Assembly (NCBI RefSeq): GCF_015278315.1
Contig: NZ_JADIJE010000001.1
Coordinates: forward strand, 372,001 to 436,000
Direction: 5' to 3'
DNA: 64,000 bases
Source of the DNA: Microbacterium ureisolvens
GTDB taxonomy: Bacteria; Actinomycetota; Actinomycetes; Actinomycetales; Microbacteriaceae
Shown here: positions 48,235 to 59,100 of the stretch, piece by piece
How the letters are laid out: each line of letters opens with the position of its first letter
Position numbering within the stretch: position 1 is the first letter of the stretch
The notes under the pieces: generated by a model
What the model was told of the DNA's origin: nothing
Databases searched by the model: none
What the model saw: the letters and a program-made list of their open reading frames with translations, nothing else
Translations under genes and position numbers: made by a program

Positions 48235-50837
48235 TCGGTCTCCTGGGCGGGGCGGGAGGGCTCGGGTGCACTCCGGGTCTTGTCTCGTTCGCGGCGCGAC
48301 GCCCGCCGCGTGGCGTGCGCCGGGGGCGCGTCGTTCGCCGCCGCGGGGGGCGCTGCCGGCGCTGACGCCGCGGCCGGCTCGGCCTTCGCCGTGCGCTTGG
48401 CCGATCGCGGCGCCGTCGCCCGCGTCCGCGGCGGAAGCGCGAAGCGCGTGCCCTCGAGGAGGCTGCGGATGCTGAGCCGGGCGCCGAGGCGCTGCCACAC
48501 CGAGCGCCCCTTGCCCATGCCGCCGACGATCTCGTCGACCTGGGTCCAGAACGCGTCGATGTCGGCGGGCGTCGGCTCGGTCGGGCCGAAGACCTCGCGG
48601 TCGGCGCGTGAGGCCAGCGTGGCCACGCGCGGCTCGGCGAAGGCGGCCGTAAGCACGCCGGCGTCCTCCTGGCGCGTGGCGCCGGGTCGCACCGGGGCGC
48701 CGTAGTCGGAGGCGCGGTCGACCAGCTCGTCCCAGCCGCCGCTGATCCGGTCGGAGGCGCGCTCGGCCTGCCGGCGCTTGGTGCGGCGCGCCGCCTTGAG
48801 CGCGCCGACCACGATGAACGGTGCGAGCAGCACCGCCAGGAGCCCGAGAAGGCCGACGCCGATCGAGATGATCGTCCACAGGAGCGCCGCGTCGAACGCG
48901 TTCTCGTCTTCGGAGCCGCGGTCGTCCGCCACGGTGGGCGGGAGATCCACCGGCTCCTGCGGCGGGGGCGGCGGCTGCAGCACCTGCGGCTTGGGGTCGG
49001 CCTTCGGCTTGGTGGTCTGGTCGCTGGGGACCTGGTCTTCGGGCGGCGTCGGGTCGAACGGCACCCATCCGGCATCGGTGAACGCCACTTCGACCCAGGC
49101 GTGGAGCGTGTCGCCGGTCGCGGCGAAGACGCCCTGCCCGGCCTGGTCTTCGTCGGGGTAGAAGCCCATCACGACGCGAGCCGGGATGCCGACCTCGCGG
49201 GACAGGAGCGCCATCGCCGTCGCGTACTGCTCGTCGTCGCCGACCATCTGCTCCGACCCGAGCAGCGTCGAGATGCGCTCGGCTCCGTGACCGGCCCGCG
49301 AGAGCGGCTGGCCGGCGAGACCGTGGCTGAAGTAGCCGCCCTCAGACAGCATCTGCTGAAGGGCGCGCACCTGCTCGATCGGGGTCGTCGCCTCGGCGAC
49401 CGTCTTCGATGCGAGGTCGGCGAGATCCTCCGGCACGCCCTGCTGCTCGGGAAGGGTCAGCGGGGCGAAGGACTGGTCCGCGAGGGCCTCGTCGCTGGGC
49501 ACCTCCGGGATGACGGCCTCGAGGGTGTACTCGTCGCCCTCAGCCAGCCCCGCGGTCACCACTCCGGTCGACGTGGACTCATTGTAGTGGGCGGTCCGGC
49601 GCAGATCGTCGGCCCGGCCGCCGTCGAAGGTGACGCTGCGGACGGCGCCGGCATCCGGCATCCACACGCCCTCGAAGGCGCCGATCTCGACATGAAGGGT
49701 CGCGGGTGTGCCCTCGGCGTCGGCGGACATGTTCGTCCGGGCGGGGGCGAACGCGCTGGAGGAGCCGGCGCCCGAGTCGGAGACGTTGTAGACGGTGCCG
49801 TTGTAGGCGTCCATCGCCGCGAGGCGCACGCGCGCGCCCTCGGGGAGGCCGCTCACCTTGAAGAGGGGCTCGTCGGGGAAATCGCGGACGTAGGCACGGT
49901 ACGACTGCAGCGGGCTCGGGAACTCACGGATGTCGAACGGCGGGATCACGACGTCGCGCAGCACGTAGCGGGGCGAGGACGGCGCGGCCATTCCGCTCGT
50001 CGCGATCCCGATCACCGCTGCCACCACGACGACGGCACCGCCCGTCAGCAGGCGGCGAAGACCCGCGGAGCGGTTCGCCGAGCCTTCGCCCACCGAGATG
50101 GCCGCGGCCTGCGGCTGCCACGCCTGGCGCACCGCGAGCCACACCACGGCGACGAGCCCGAAGACAACGCCCTGGATCACCGGCACCGCGGGCTGCGACG
50201 TGCCCAGCGCGATCTCGACGGCGAGGAAGACCGCGGCGGGGATCAGCGCCCACCCCGCGCTGCGCAGCCGCAGGGCCAGCGACGTGGTGAGCACCGCGGC
50301 GACCAGGGCGAGGAGGAAGGGCACGATGAGGTGGCCGTCGTCGGTCGCGACCGGCGCGATGGTCGTGAGCAGCTGCTTCCACGACGTGACGACACCCAGC
50401 GCCAGGAGGCGGAGCGACTCGAGCGTCGGGATGACACCGGCGACTGTGGTGTTCGGCAGCGCGAGCGCGGCGCCGAAGAGGAAGTACACGACGATCGTCG
50501 CGGCGCTGAGGACCAGCACGCCCCAGCGCAGGAGCCGGCCGACGACGCCGAGCGCCATGCCCAGGAAGACGCCGCCGAGGGCCGCCACGAGATAGCGGGC
50601 GCCGTCGAAGGTGGGCCAGAAGCCCACGACCGGGATCAGCAGGAGCATGAAGACGGCGCTGAGATCCAGGATCCAGCGGCGGGTCGACAGCGGCTCCGGC
50701 GCGGGGCGCGACGGTGCGGGGCGGGATGCCGGGGGCCGCGGTGCGCCGGCGCGCGAGGCATCGGCGCCGCTGGAGCGGGAAGCGTCTGGGCGCGAGGCGT
50801 CGGCGCGCGAAGTGAGAGGCGTGACGGGCGCGCTCAT
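48231..50837 (-). CDS. TgpA-like transglutaminase-fold membrane protein, catalytic Cys apparently replaced
   Basis: 868 residues, ATG in an ATGA overlap with the DUF58 gene. After a ~50-residue Ala/Ser/Pro leader come about 6-7 helices (N-terminal TgpA membrane domain), then a periplasm-side region, the transglutaminase-like core at about 530-610 (QMVGDDEQYATAMALLSREV, GIPARVVMGFYPDED, DTLHAWVEVAFTDAGWVPFDPTPP), one more helix (ALLWTIISIGVGLLGLLAVLL) and a cytoplasmic tail of about 220 residues. The His (LHAWVE) and Asp (FDPT) are kept, but the usual G-D-C-E reads G-D-D-E, so the thiol nucleophile seems absent. MoxR, DUF58 and TgpA-like genes commonly travel together. Probably structural or a binding protein. 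Confidence 0.85.
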   Translation of the reverse strand: MSAPVTPLTSRADASRPDASRSSGADASRAGAPRPPASRPAPSRPAPEPLSTRRWILDLSAVFMLLLIPVVGFWPTFDGARYLVAALGGVFLGMALGVVGRLLRWGVLVLSAATIVVYFLFGAALALPNTTVAGVIPTLESLRLLALGVVTSWKQLLTTIAPVATDDGHLIVPFLLALVAAVLTTSLALRLRSAGWALIPAAVFLAVEIALGTSQPAVPVIQGVVFGLVAVVWLAVRQAWQPQAAAISVGEGSANRSAGLRRLLTGGAVVVVAAVIGIATSGMAAPSSPRYVLRDVVIPPFDIREFPSPLQSYRAYVRDFPDEPLFKVSGLPEGARVRLAAMDAYNGTVYNVSDSGAGSSSAFAPARTNMSADAEGTPATLHVEIGAFEGVWMPDAGAVRSVTFDGGRADDLRRTAHYNESTSTGVVTAGLAEGDEYTLEAVIPEVPSDEALADQSFAPLTLPEQQGVPEDLADLASKTVAEATTPIEQVRALQQMLSEGGYFSHGLAGQPLSRAGHGAERISTLLGSEQMVGDDEQYATAMALLSREVGIPARVVMGFYPDEDQAGQGVFAATGDTLHAWVEVAFTDAGWVPFDPTPPEDQVPSDQTTKPKADPKPQVLQPPPPPQEPVDLPPTVADDRGSEDENAFDAALLWTIISIGVGLLGLLAVLLAPFIVVGALKAARRTKRRQAERASDRISGGWDELVDRASDYGAPVRPGATRQEDAGVLTAAFAEPRVATLASRADREVFGPTEPTPADIDAFWTQVDEIVGGMGKGRSVWQRLGARLSIRSLLEGTRFALPPRTRATAPRSAKRTAKAEPAAASAPAAPPAAANDAPPAHATRRASRRERDKTRSAPEPSRPAQETE

Positions 50838-52096
50838 GCGAGCACCTTCCGCAGCGCGTTCGGGAGCTGCTCGAGCGCGCCGAGGGTGACGACATCCGCC
50901 TCGCCGATGCGTCGCAGCGAAGGTGTCGTTCCCAGCGGCCCGGTGACGACGGCGAGCACGCGCGCCCCGAAGGGGAGGCGGCTGCACGCGGTGCGGAGGT
51001 CGCCCGCGTCGACCTTGCTGCCGCACACCAGCACGACGACGCTCGCCAGGGGCAGCGTCGCTGCGACCGATCCGGCGAGCTCGACGATCGAGCCCGCGCG
51101 GGGCTTGGAGTGGCCGAGCGCCGACAGCGAGTCGAGGAACTGCTTGCCGGTGCCCGACGGCAGCGCCCGCTCCTGCACGCGCACCTCGACGCGGTGCGAG
51201 TCGCGCAGGGCGCGCAGGCCGAGGGACCCCGCCGCCGAGATGGCAAGCTCGAACTCTTCCTCGTCGCGGTAGTCTGCGGGGCTCGTCGACAGGCCGATGA
51301 CGAAGTGCGACCGGCGGGTCTCCTCGAACTGACGCACCATCATGTGGCCGGTGCGCGCGGTCGACTTCCAGTGCACGTGGCGAAGGTCGTCACCCGGCTG
51401 ATACTCGCGCAGCGCGTGGAACGACACGTCGTCCGGCGAGAGATCGGTGGCCGGCAGTCCCTCGAGGTCGCGGAGGAAGCCCAGCGATTGGCCGTCGAAG
51501 AGCACCGTGCGGGGATGCACGAACAGGTCGACGGGCTCGTCGCGGCGGTGGACGCGCTCGAACAGGCCGAGCGGATCGCCCCGCACGACGCTCACGGGAC
51601 CCACCTTCACCACCGCGCGGCGCGTGGTCGGGATCGCGAACAGCTCCTCCGCGGACTCGCCCGCCGCGAGGCGATGCACGTCGAAGACGCCGCGCCCGTT
51701 CCCGACCGGCAGCAGCACGCGCGAGGGGAGGATGGCTCGGGAGCCCGTGTTGGCAAGGGTGAGCGCGCCGACCGCACGCTCCCCCACCACCACGCGCGTG
51801 CGGTTGAGGTCGAGCGACACCTCGTAGGCCGTCCGGCCGATGAGGAACAGCAGGCACAGCGCGAGCACGGCGGTGACGACCACCGCGGCGACGGTGAGCT
51901 CCCACCAGCCGAGCGACTGGCCCGCGATCCACAGGGCGACGGCGCCGACGATGAGCACCCAGGCGATCGGCCGGACCACGCCGAACACGCGCGCGAGCAC
52001 GGCGCCGGCGCGGCGCAGCGCGCCGAGCAGCAGCTGACCGTACCCGGCGCGAAGTCCGTCGGCGGCCGCGGCCTGCCCGAGTGCCTCCGTGGTCAT
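50834..52096 (-). CDS. DUF58 domain protein
   Basis: 420 residues from ATG in a TGATG overlap with the MoxR gene. Two helices near 35-90 (IAWVLIVGAVALWIAG, LTVAAVVVTAVLALCLLFLIG), an Ig-like beta domain (YEVSLDLNRTRVVVGERAVG), then DUF58 proper: REYQPGDDLRHVHWKSTARTGHMMVRQFE followed by a von Willebrand A-like fold (HFVIGLSTSPADYRDEEEFE). A true MIDAS DxSxS is not evident. DUF58 proteins are standard partners of MoxR ATPases in envelope-stress or protein-assembly modules. Confidence 0.9.
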   Translation of the reverse strand: MTTEALGQAAAADGLRAGYGQLLLGALRRAGAVLARVFGVVRPIAWVLIVGAVALWIAGQSLGWWELTVAAVVVTAVLALCLLFLIGRTAYEVSLDLNRTRVVVGERAVGALTLANTGSRAILPSRVLLPVGNGRGVFDVHRLAAGESAEELFAIPTTRRAVVKVGPVSVVRGDPLGLFERVHRRDEPVDLFVHPRTVLFDGQSLGFLRDLEGLPATDLSPDDVSFHALREYQPGDDLRHVHWKSTARTGHMMVRQFEETRRSHFVIGLSTSPADYRDEEEFELAISAAGSLGLRALRDSHRVEVRVQERALPSGTGKQFLDSLSALGHSKPRAGSIVELAGSVAATLPLASVVVLVCGSKVDAGDLRTACSRLPFGARVLAVVTGPLGTTPSLRRIGEADVVTLGALEQLPNALRKVLA

Positions 52097-53067
52097 CAGG
52101 CGGCGGACCTCGCCTGCGGAGCGGCGACCGACTCGAGCACGCGCGCGACGATGGTCTCGGCGGTGGTGCCGGCGAACTCGGCCTCCGGGTCGAGCACGAT
52201 GCGGTGCGTCCATACCGGCGCGACGAGCGACTTGACGTCGTCGGGCAGCACGAAGTGGCGCCCCTGGGCGGCCGCGTAGACCTTGGCGACGCGGATCATC
52301 GCGAGCGAGCCGCGCACCGAGACGCCCAGGCGCGTGGCCGGGTCGTTGCGGGTCGCCTCGGCGAGCTGCGCCGTGTAGCGCAGCACCGCGGGGTCCACGT
52401 GCACGGTGGCGGCGAGGTCGGCCATGTCGGCGACGGCCCCCGTCGTGATGATGGCGGAAAGGTGCGCCGACGGGTTGCGGTCGGCGGCGCCCGCGAGGAT
52501 GCGCTCGGCCACCGCGAGGTCGGGGTAGCCGATCGACGTCTTCACCAGGAAGCGGTCGAGCTGCGCCTCGGGCAGCTTGTACGTGCCCGCCTGCTCGATG
52601 GGGTTCTGCGTCGCGATGACGAGGAACGGGCGGCCCACCTCGTGGGCGACGCCATCCACCGTGACGCGCGACTCCTCCATGACCTCCAGCAGGGCCGACT
52701 GGGTCTTGGGCGAGGCGCGGTTGATCTCGTCCGCGAGGACGATCGAGGCGAACACCGGACCGCGGTGGAACTCGAAGCGGTGCGAGGTCTGGTCGTAGAT
52801 CGTGACGCCGGTCACGTCCGACGGCAGCAGGTCGGGGGTGAACTGGATGCGGCTGCTCGTTCCCTGCACGGTGGCGGCGAGCGCCTTGGCGAGGCTCGTC
52901 TTGCCCGTGCCCGGGGCATCCTCCAGCAGCACGTGGCCTTCGGCGAGCATCGCCGACAGCACCAGCCCGACGACCTCGCGCTTGCCCATCAGCGCCTGGT
53001 CGACGTTGTCGACAAGGCGCGCGAAGGTCCCCTGGAACCAGGCCGCCTGTTCGGGGGTCATCGTCAT
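52096..53067 (-). CDS. MoxR-family AAA+ ATPase
   Basis: 323 residues, ATG. Walker A EDAPGTGKTSLAKAL (GKT near 55-57), Walker B IVLADEINRASPKTQSALLE, sensor 1 VIATQNPIEQAGTYKLPEAQLDRF, and a C-terminal lid (VSVRGSLAMIRVAKVYAA). MoxR ATPases act as chaperones that load or activate partner proteins with VWA-like folds, here most likely the DUF58 protein in the next gene. It is 43 bp downstream of the giant Ig/FN3 gene, so the two are probably co-transcribed. Confidence 0.94.
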   Translation of the reverse strand: MTMTPEQAAWFQGTFARLVDNVDQALMGKREVVGLVLSAMLAEGHVLLEDAPGTGKTSLAKALAATVQGTSSRIQFTPDLLPSDVTGVTIYDQTSHRFEFHRGPVFASIVLADEINRASPKTQSALLEVMEESRVTVDGVAHEVGRPFLVIATQNPIEQAGTYKLPEAQLDRFLVKTSIGYPDLAVAERILAGAADRNPSAHLSAIITTGAVADMADLAATVHVDPAVLRYTAQLAEATRNDPATRLGVSVRGSLAMIRVAKVYAAAQGRHFVLPDDVKSLVAPVWTHRIVLDPEAEFAGTTAETIVARVLESVAAPQARSAA

Positions 53068-53110
53068 GTTGGTCTCGTTCTCTCGTTCTTCTCGTGCGGA
53101 GGCGGGGTCG

Positions 53111-56100
53111 CTACCACACGCGTTTCTCGCTGTCGCCGTAGCCGACGATCCTCACCCAGACCTGCTCGCCGTAGTAGCCGTAGTAGCAGCCGAGCTGCAC
53201 CGAGCCGTTCGCCGGCAGATTCCACGAGGCGCCGCCCGCGAACTCGCCCTGGCCGGAGGAGTAGCAGTAGACCTGGTACCGGCCGGCGGGGAAGTCCTGG
53301 GTGTTGACCTGGAAGTAGTGGCAGTTGCCCGAGCCGCAGCCCGCGACCGAACCGGTCCCGGCGCCTCGGCTGACCCAGGCCTTCGGCTGCGGTTGAGGCG
53401 CCGTGGTCGCCGACGCCGACACGACACGCGACACCTGGTCCGCTGCGTCGTAGGCCCGCACCTCGATCGTGTGGCGCTGGTCGTAGCCGTTGCCGACGAG
53501 CCGGTTGCCGTTGTTCGAGACGTTCTCCCAGCCGCCGCCGTTGATGCGGATCTGCACCTGGGTGATGCTGCGGCCGTTCGCGGCGGGCGCGCTCCAGCTC
53601 ACCCGGACGCTGGTTCCTTCGCGCTGCGCGTTCACACCGGGATCGCGGACGGGTCCGTACGGGATCGCGCCGTTGGACGGCGCGGACTCCGGGCCCGTGT
53701 AACGGACGCCGTCCATCGAGGTGTAGGCGCGCACGCGGATCGTGTAGGTCGTGCCGTTGGACAGGCCGCCGATCGTCTTGTTGCCCGGCATGGCGGTCCA
53801 GCCGCCGCCGCTCAGCGAGTACTCGTAGTTCACTTCGCCGGCCGTCGCGCCGTTGCCCGCCGCGTTGCCGTAGGCCACGACCACCGCACTGTTGCCGGTC
53901 GGGGTCGACAGCGAGACACCGGTCGGCGCGCCCGGCACGCCGAACGCCCGCCGCGGTGCAGAGGGGGCACCCCAGCTGCTCCAGCCCGCCTTGTTGGAGG
54001 CGCGCACGCGGAACGTGTAGTCGACCTCGGACGTCTGGACGTTGACCGCCTGGCGGGGCTGCGAGCCCGGGATGCCGGTGATCGTCTGCACGACCGACGA
54101 GCCCTGCATCACCTGCAGCTCGTAGCCCGAGACGGCGTCGCCGTTGTCGGCGGGCGGAGACCACACGACCTCGAGCTGCGCCTGGTTGCCCACCGGGTCG
54201 AGGCGGTTGACCGAGGGCGATGCCGGGGGCTCGGGAGCCCGCGCGGGGATCTCGCTGACCGACCACGGGCTGAAGCTCGACGGGTCGGGCGCCAGGTTGT
54301 GGGCCTGCACGCGCACCTGGTAGGCGACGCCGTTCTGCAGGCCGTCCCACACGGTCGAGTTGCCGACGACGTCGGTCTTCTGCGAGATGCCCGACGGCGG
54401 CGCCGGCGAGATCTCGAGCGTGTACTTCTCCACCGGCGAGCCCGGGGTCGACGGCGTCACCCACGAGACGTTGAGGCTGCGGTCGCCGAAGACGAGCGAG
54501 GGCGCGGCCGGGGTGTCGGGACGCGCGTCGGGGCGTGCCTCTTCGGACGGCGGCGACGCGTCGGACGGGCCGACGCGATTCACGGCCACGACCGTGAAGT
54601 TGTACTTCACGTTGTTCGTCAGCCCGTCCAGCGTGCACGTGGTGGCCAGGCACTCCTTCTCGTAGCCGCCCACCACCGACGACACGAGGTAGCGCTCGAT
54701 CTCGGCGCCGTTGTTGGCCGGCGGCGTCCACGAGAGCACCACGGTGCGGTCCTGCACGCTCGAGACGGCGGGCGTGCCCGGCGCGTCCGGCTTGCCCTGG
54801 ACAGTGAGCCGAATCCGGCCCTCGACCTCGCGGTCGGGGTCGCCGGTCGCGTCCTGCACGCGGTAGCGCACGACCATCGTGCCGAAGAACTTCGCGTCCG
54901 GAGTGACCTTCACCTGGTCGCCGTCGATCACCGGCGGCGCGCCGTCGCCGGTCTCGACGACCGCGGCGGTCACCTTGAGCGGCTTGTCGGGGAAGGGGTT
55001 CACGTCGTTGGCGAGCACCGGCACCGTGATCGTCTTGCCCTGGTGGGCCTCGGGCACGACGTCGTCGTTCGCCGTCGGCAGCTCCCGCGTCGATGCGATG
55101 ACGCGCACATTGACGACGCCTTCGATCGGCTCGGTCGTGCCGTCGCTGATGCGGAGGCGGATGGTGGCCGCCGTGCCCTTCTTCGTGTCGGCGGCCGCGC
55201 CGACGCGCAGTTCGTCGCCGTCGATCTCGGCGGTCATGCCGCTGGGCGACCCGCCGACGATCTCGTACTCGATCCGGCCGGCGTCCTCGGGGTCGGGGTC
55301 GGTGGTCAGCCCGCCGAGGTCGAGAGCGGACGGGTCCTCGCCGGGTGCGACATCCATCTGTCCGTTGACGAACGTGGGCTGCTGGTTCTCGGGCGGGAGC
55401 ACGGTGATGGGCAGCGTCAGCGTCGCCTTGCGCCCCTCGGGGTCGTCGGGACCGGTGCCGTCGGTCACCTCGAAGGTGATGGCGTCGGGGCCGAAGTAGC
55501 CCGCGGCCGACGTGTAGACGAGCGTCGTCTGGTCCTTCACGAGGGACGAGCCGTCGTTGTGGGCGGCGGTGACCTTCGCGGCCTCGGTGATGATGACCTT
55601 GTCACCGCCGGCGGAGCGCACGTGGTCGGCGAGAGCGAGTTCGACGGTCTCGCCGCTCTTCACCTCGATCGGCTCCGTCGACAGCAGGGTCGGCGGAAGC
55701 GACGACAGCGAGGGGACGTGGATGAAGGCGGATGCCGCATTCCCGTCGCGGTCGGTGATCGTGTAGGTCACGAGGCGGCCGGCGTCGCCCAGGGTGACGC
55801 GCACCTTGCCGTCGGCCAGCACGCGGGAGTTCGCGTCGGCGACGTCCAGCTCCAGGTCGTCGACGGTGCCGTCGGGGTCCTCGTCGTTCGCGAGCACCTC
55901 GATGTCGACGACGCCGTCCTCCACGTCGGCGGCGCGGACGTAGTCGTCGCGGGCGATGGGCTTCTGCAGCGGCACGTCCTCGGCGACGGTGATCTGCAGC
56001 ACGGCCTTCGCCTCGGCGCCCCGCGCGTCGCGGATCGTGTACTGCAGCGAGGTCTCGACCGGCTCGGACGGCGACGTGACGACGACGCGGTTGCCGTCGA

Positions 56101-59100
56101 CCTTCGCCTCGAGCCCCGCCACGTCGGGGAGGATCAGCCCGTTCTTGACGATGCCGAACTCATCGCCGTCGGGGTCGGAGTCGTTCGCGAGCACCGGCAC
56201 GGCGACCGAGCGATCGGGCCGCATGATCACGGAGTCCTTCACCGCGTACGGCGCCTGGTTCATGCCCTCGGGCGGCGCGACACCCACGCGGATGCTCGCG
56301 GTGGCCTCGGCGCCCAGCCGGTCGCGGACTCGGTAGGTGAAGGCGTCGACCCCGGCGGTGTCGTCGAAGGCCTCGTAGACGAGGTAGTCCGAGCCGGTCT
56401 CGACGACGCGGCCCTTGCCCGGCGACGACGCCAGGCCGAGCAGCTCGACGGAGTCGCCATCGGAGTCGATGCCATCGAGCGGCACCGCGATGCGCACGCG
56501 GCTGCCGCTGAGGACGCGCGCGGTCAGGTCGCGCGGCCGCGGCGCGGCGTTGGTGTCGGCGTTGACTGGGAGCACCTGGATCGTGATGTAGCCGGCGTCC
56601 TTCTGCCCGGTGCTGTCGACGGCTTCGTAGGTCGCGTAGACGGTGCCCGGTTCGTCGGACGCGCGGAAGCGCACGGTGTCCTGCGAGACGAAGGCCTCGC
56701 CGTCCTCGGGCTCGATGAGCGGAGGAACGAGGTCGGGTGCGACGTGGATGGTGTCGCCGTTGGGGTGGTAGTCGTTGTCGAGCACGGGGATCGTCACGAC
56801 GTCGCCGGCGCGGACGACCACCTGGTCGTCGTTGGCGACCGGCGGCCGCAGCTGGGCGGGAGCCGGGATGGGGATGACGATGACATCACCCTCGGCGGAC
56901 TGCGACCCGTTGGAGATGCGGTAGGTGATGCGCACCTGTTCCGAGAGCGCGGCCTGGTCGCTGATGCGCAGCGTCTCGTGGTTGAGCACGGCGACCGCGA
57001 TGCCGGAGCCGGGCTCGACGGTCACGGACTGGACCACCAGGATGCCGCCCGACGGGTCGGAGTCGTTGGTGAGCACGTTGACCAGGACTTCGCCGCCGCT
57101 GGGCAGGAGCGCGACATCGCGCACCGCGACCGGGGGCAGGTCGGTCTCGCCCTCCGGCAGGACGTCTACGCGCACGATGCCGGGGATGCCGGCGGCGCCT
57201 GCGGCCACCAGGTACTGCACGTAGTAGGTGCCCGGAGTCGCCGAGCGGAAGGTGAACGTCTTGTTGCCGTAGTCGGGCACGATGTCGGCGCCGGTCACCG
57301 GGTCGACACGGGCGAGACGCAGCGGCTCGCGGCCCGCTCCGACGTCGTTCGCGAGCGGCGACACCGTGGCGGTCTGGCCCGTGCGGACGGCGACGTAGTC
57401 GGCGTTGGTCACCGGATCGATCGACCCGACCGGACGCACGTCGAAGCGGACGATGCCGACGGCCGCGTCCGACCCGTCCGAGACCGTGATCTCGACGTCT
57501 TTGCGCCCCTGGGTGTTGCCCACGGCCCGGTAGGTGATCCGGCCGTCGGAGGTGTAGTCGGCCTCATCGCCGTCGGCGGTGACCACCGAGCCGAGGAACA
57601 CGTCGTCGCCGTCGGGGTCGACCCAGTCCGGCAGGACGTTGTAGGTGATGGTGCCGCCTGCCTCCACGGCGACGGTCGTCACGCGGTTCTGCTTCGGCGG
57701 GGCGTTGACGTCCCACCCGTGCACGGCCAGATCCACGCGGGCGGTGTCGGTGCCGCCGCGGCCGTCGGCGACTTCGTAGGTGAAGGATGCCGAACCCGAG
57801 GCATCCGCCGGCACGGCGATCTGCAGCGCGCGGCCGTTGTCGATGGACTGGACCTCGCCGATCGAGGGACCGCCGTCGAGCACCCGCGTGGTGAGCACGT
57901 CGCCGTCGGGGTCGCTGTCGTTGTCGAGGATCGGGAGGATCGTCGTGCGGCCCGGCCGCACGCCCAGGTCGTCGTCGTTGGCGTCGGGTGGGGTGTTGAC
58001 CTCGGAGCGCTCCGGGAGCACCGTCTCGGTGGTCTCCTCGGTGGTCTGCTCCTCGTTCTCGGTCTCGCCCTCGGGCGGGGTGATCTCGTCCCAGTTGTCG
58101 ACGCGCTGCAGGTCTTCTGCGGCCATCCAGGTGGCGCCGCCGATGATGTCGTTGAGCACCACGACGTCGCGGTTCACGCGGAACCGCAGCAGCGACGTCG
58201 GCTCGATGCCGTCGATGTCGGCCTCGAGATCGTCGCCGTCACCGGCGCAGTCGCGCACGAAGCGGCCCGAGCCGCTCCACGCGGCGTAGCCGCAGCCGTC
58301 GAGCCACACCGGCTCCGCGGGCGACCCCTCGCCGCCGGCTTCGATGGCGGTGGACTCGGAGCCGTCGAACGGCACGCGGACCAGGGCCGATGCCGTCGAG
58401 ACCGACACCGCATCGGCGGCTGCCGACGGCTGCTGCAGGACGGCGCTGCGCCCGCCGTCGACGACCGTCGCGCGACCATCCGCGATCACGGTGCCGGTGG
58501 CGGTGTCGAGCACGACGGGCTTGTCGCCGACGGCGGTGATCGACAACTCCGGCTTCTCGTCCAGGTCGGGCAGGCCGGTGCGCACCGGCTCGGCGGCGGT
58601 GTCGTCGTCGCCGATGCGGACCGTGACGAGCTCCGACGTCTCGGCCGAGACGCCGTGCACGACGCCGTCGAGGCCCACGGCGACGTCGGCGCCCTTGCCG
58701 AGGTTCGCGTTCGGGTCGATCCCCTCGATCTGGAACGACCCGACCCCGGCCGCGGAGACCACCCAGAGGTCACCGGACGCGCGGTCGAGGATAGCCACCG
58801 TGTCGCCGCCGAGCGCCACCTTCGCGTCGCCGGGAAGGCTCGCCGCTCCCGAGAGGGCGACCATGCCGGGGTCCACGACGCTCACCGAGGAGTTGGTGTC
58901 GTCGACCACCAGCACCGTGCCGCCCGACTGGAGGATGTCGTAGTCGTCGCTCGTGGTGCGCAGGCCGCCGTCGAGCACCTGCGACTCATGGTTGAAGTGG
59001 CCGACGAGGAGGCTCGACTGCTTGGTGACCCACACTCCGCCGTCGTGGAGGTCCACCTCGGTCGTGGGAAGCCCCTGGTAGACGAAGGCGAGCGTCGTGA

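Noticed and set aside
48231-50837. Active transglutaminase/protease
   Set aside because: The expected nucleophilic Cys reads Asp in the motif; kept only as a transglutaminase-fold protein.
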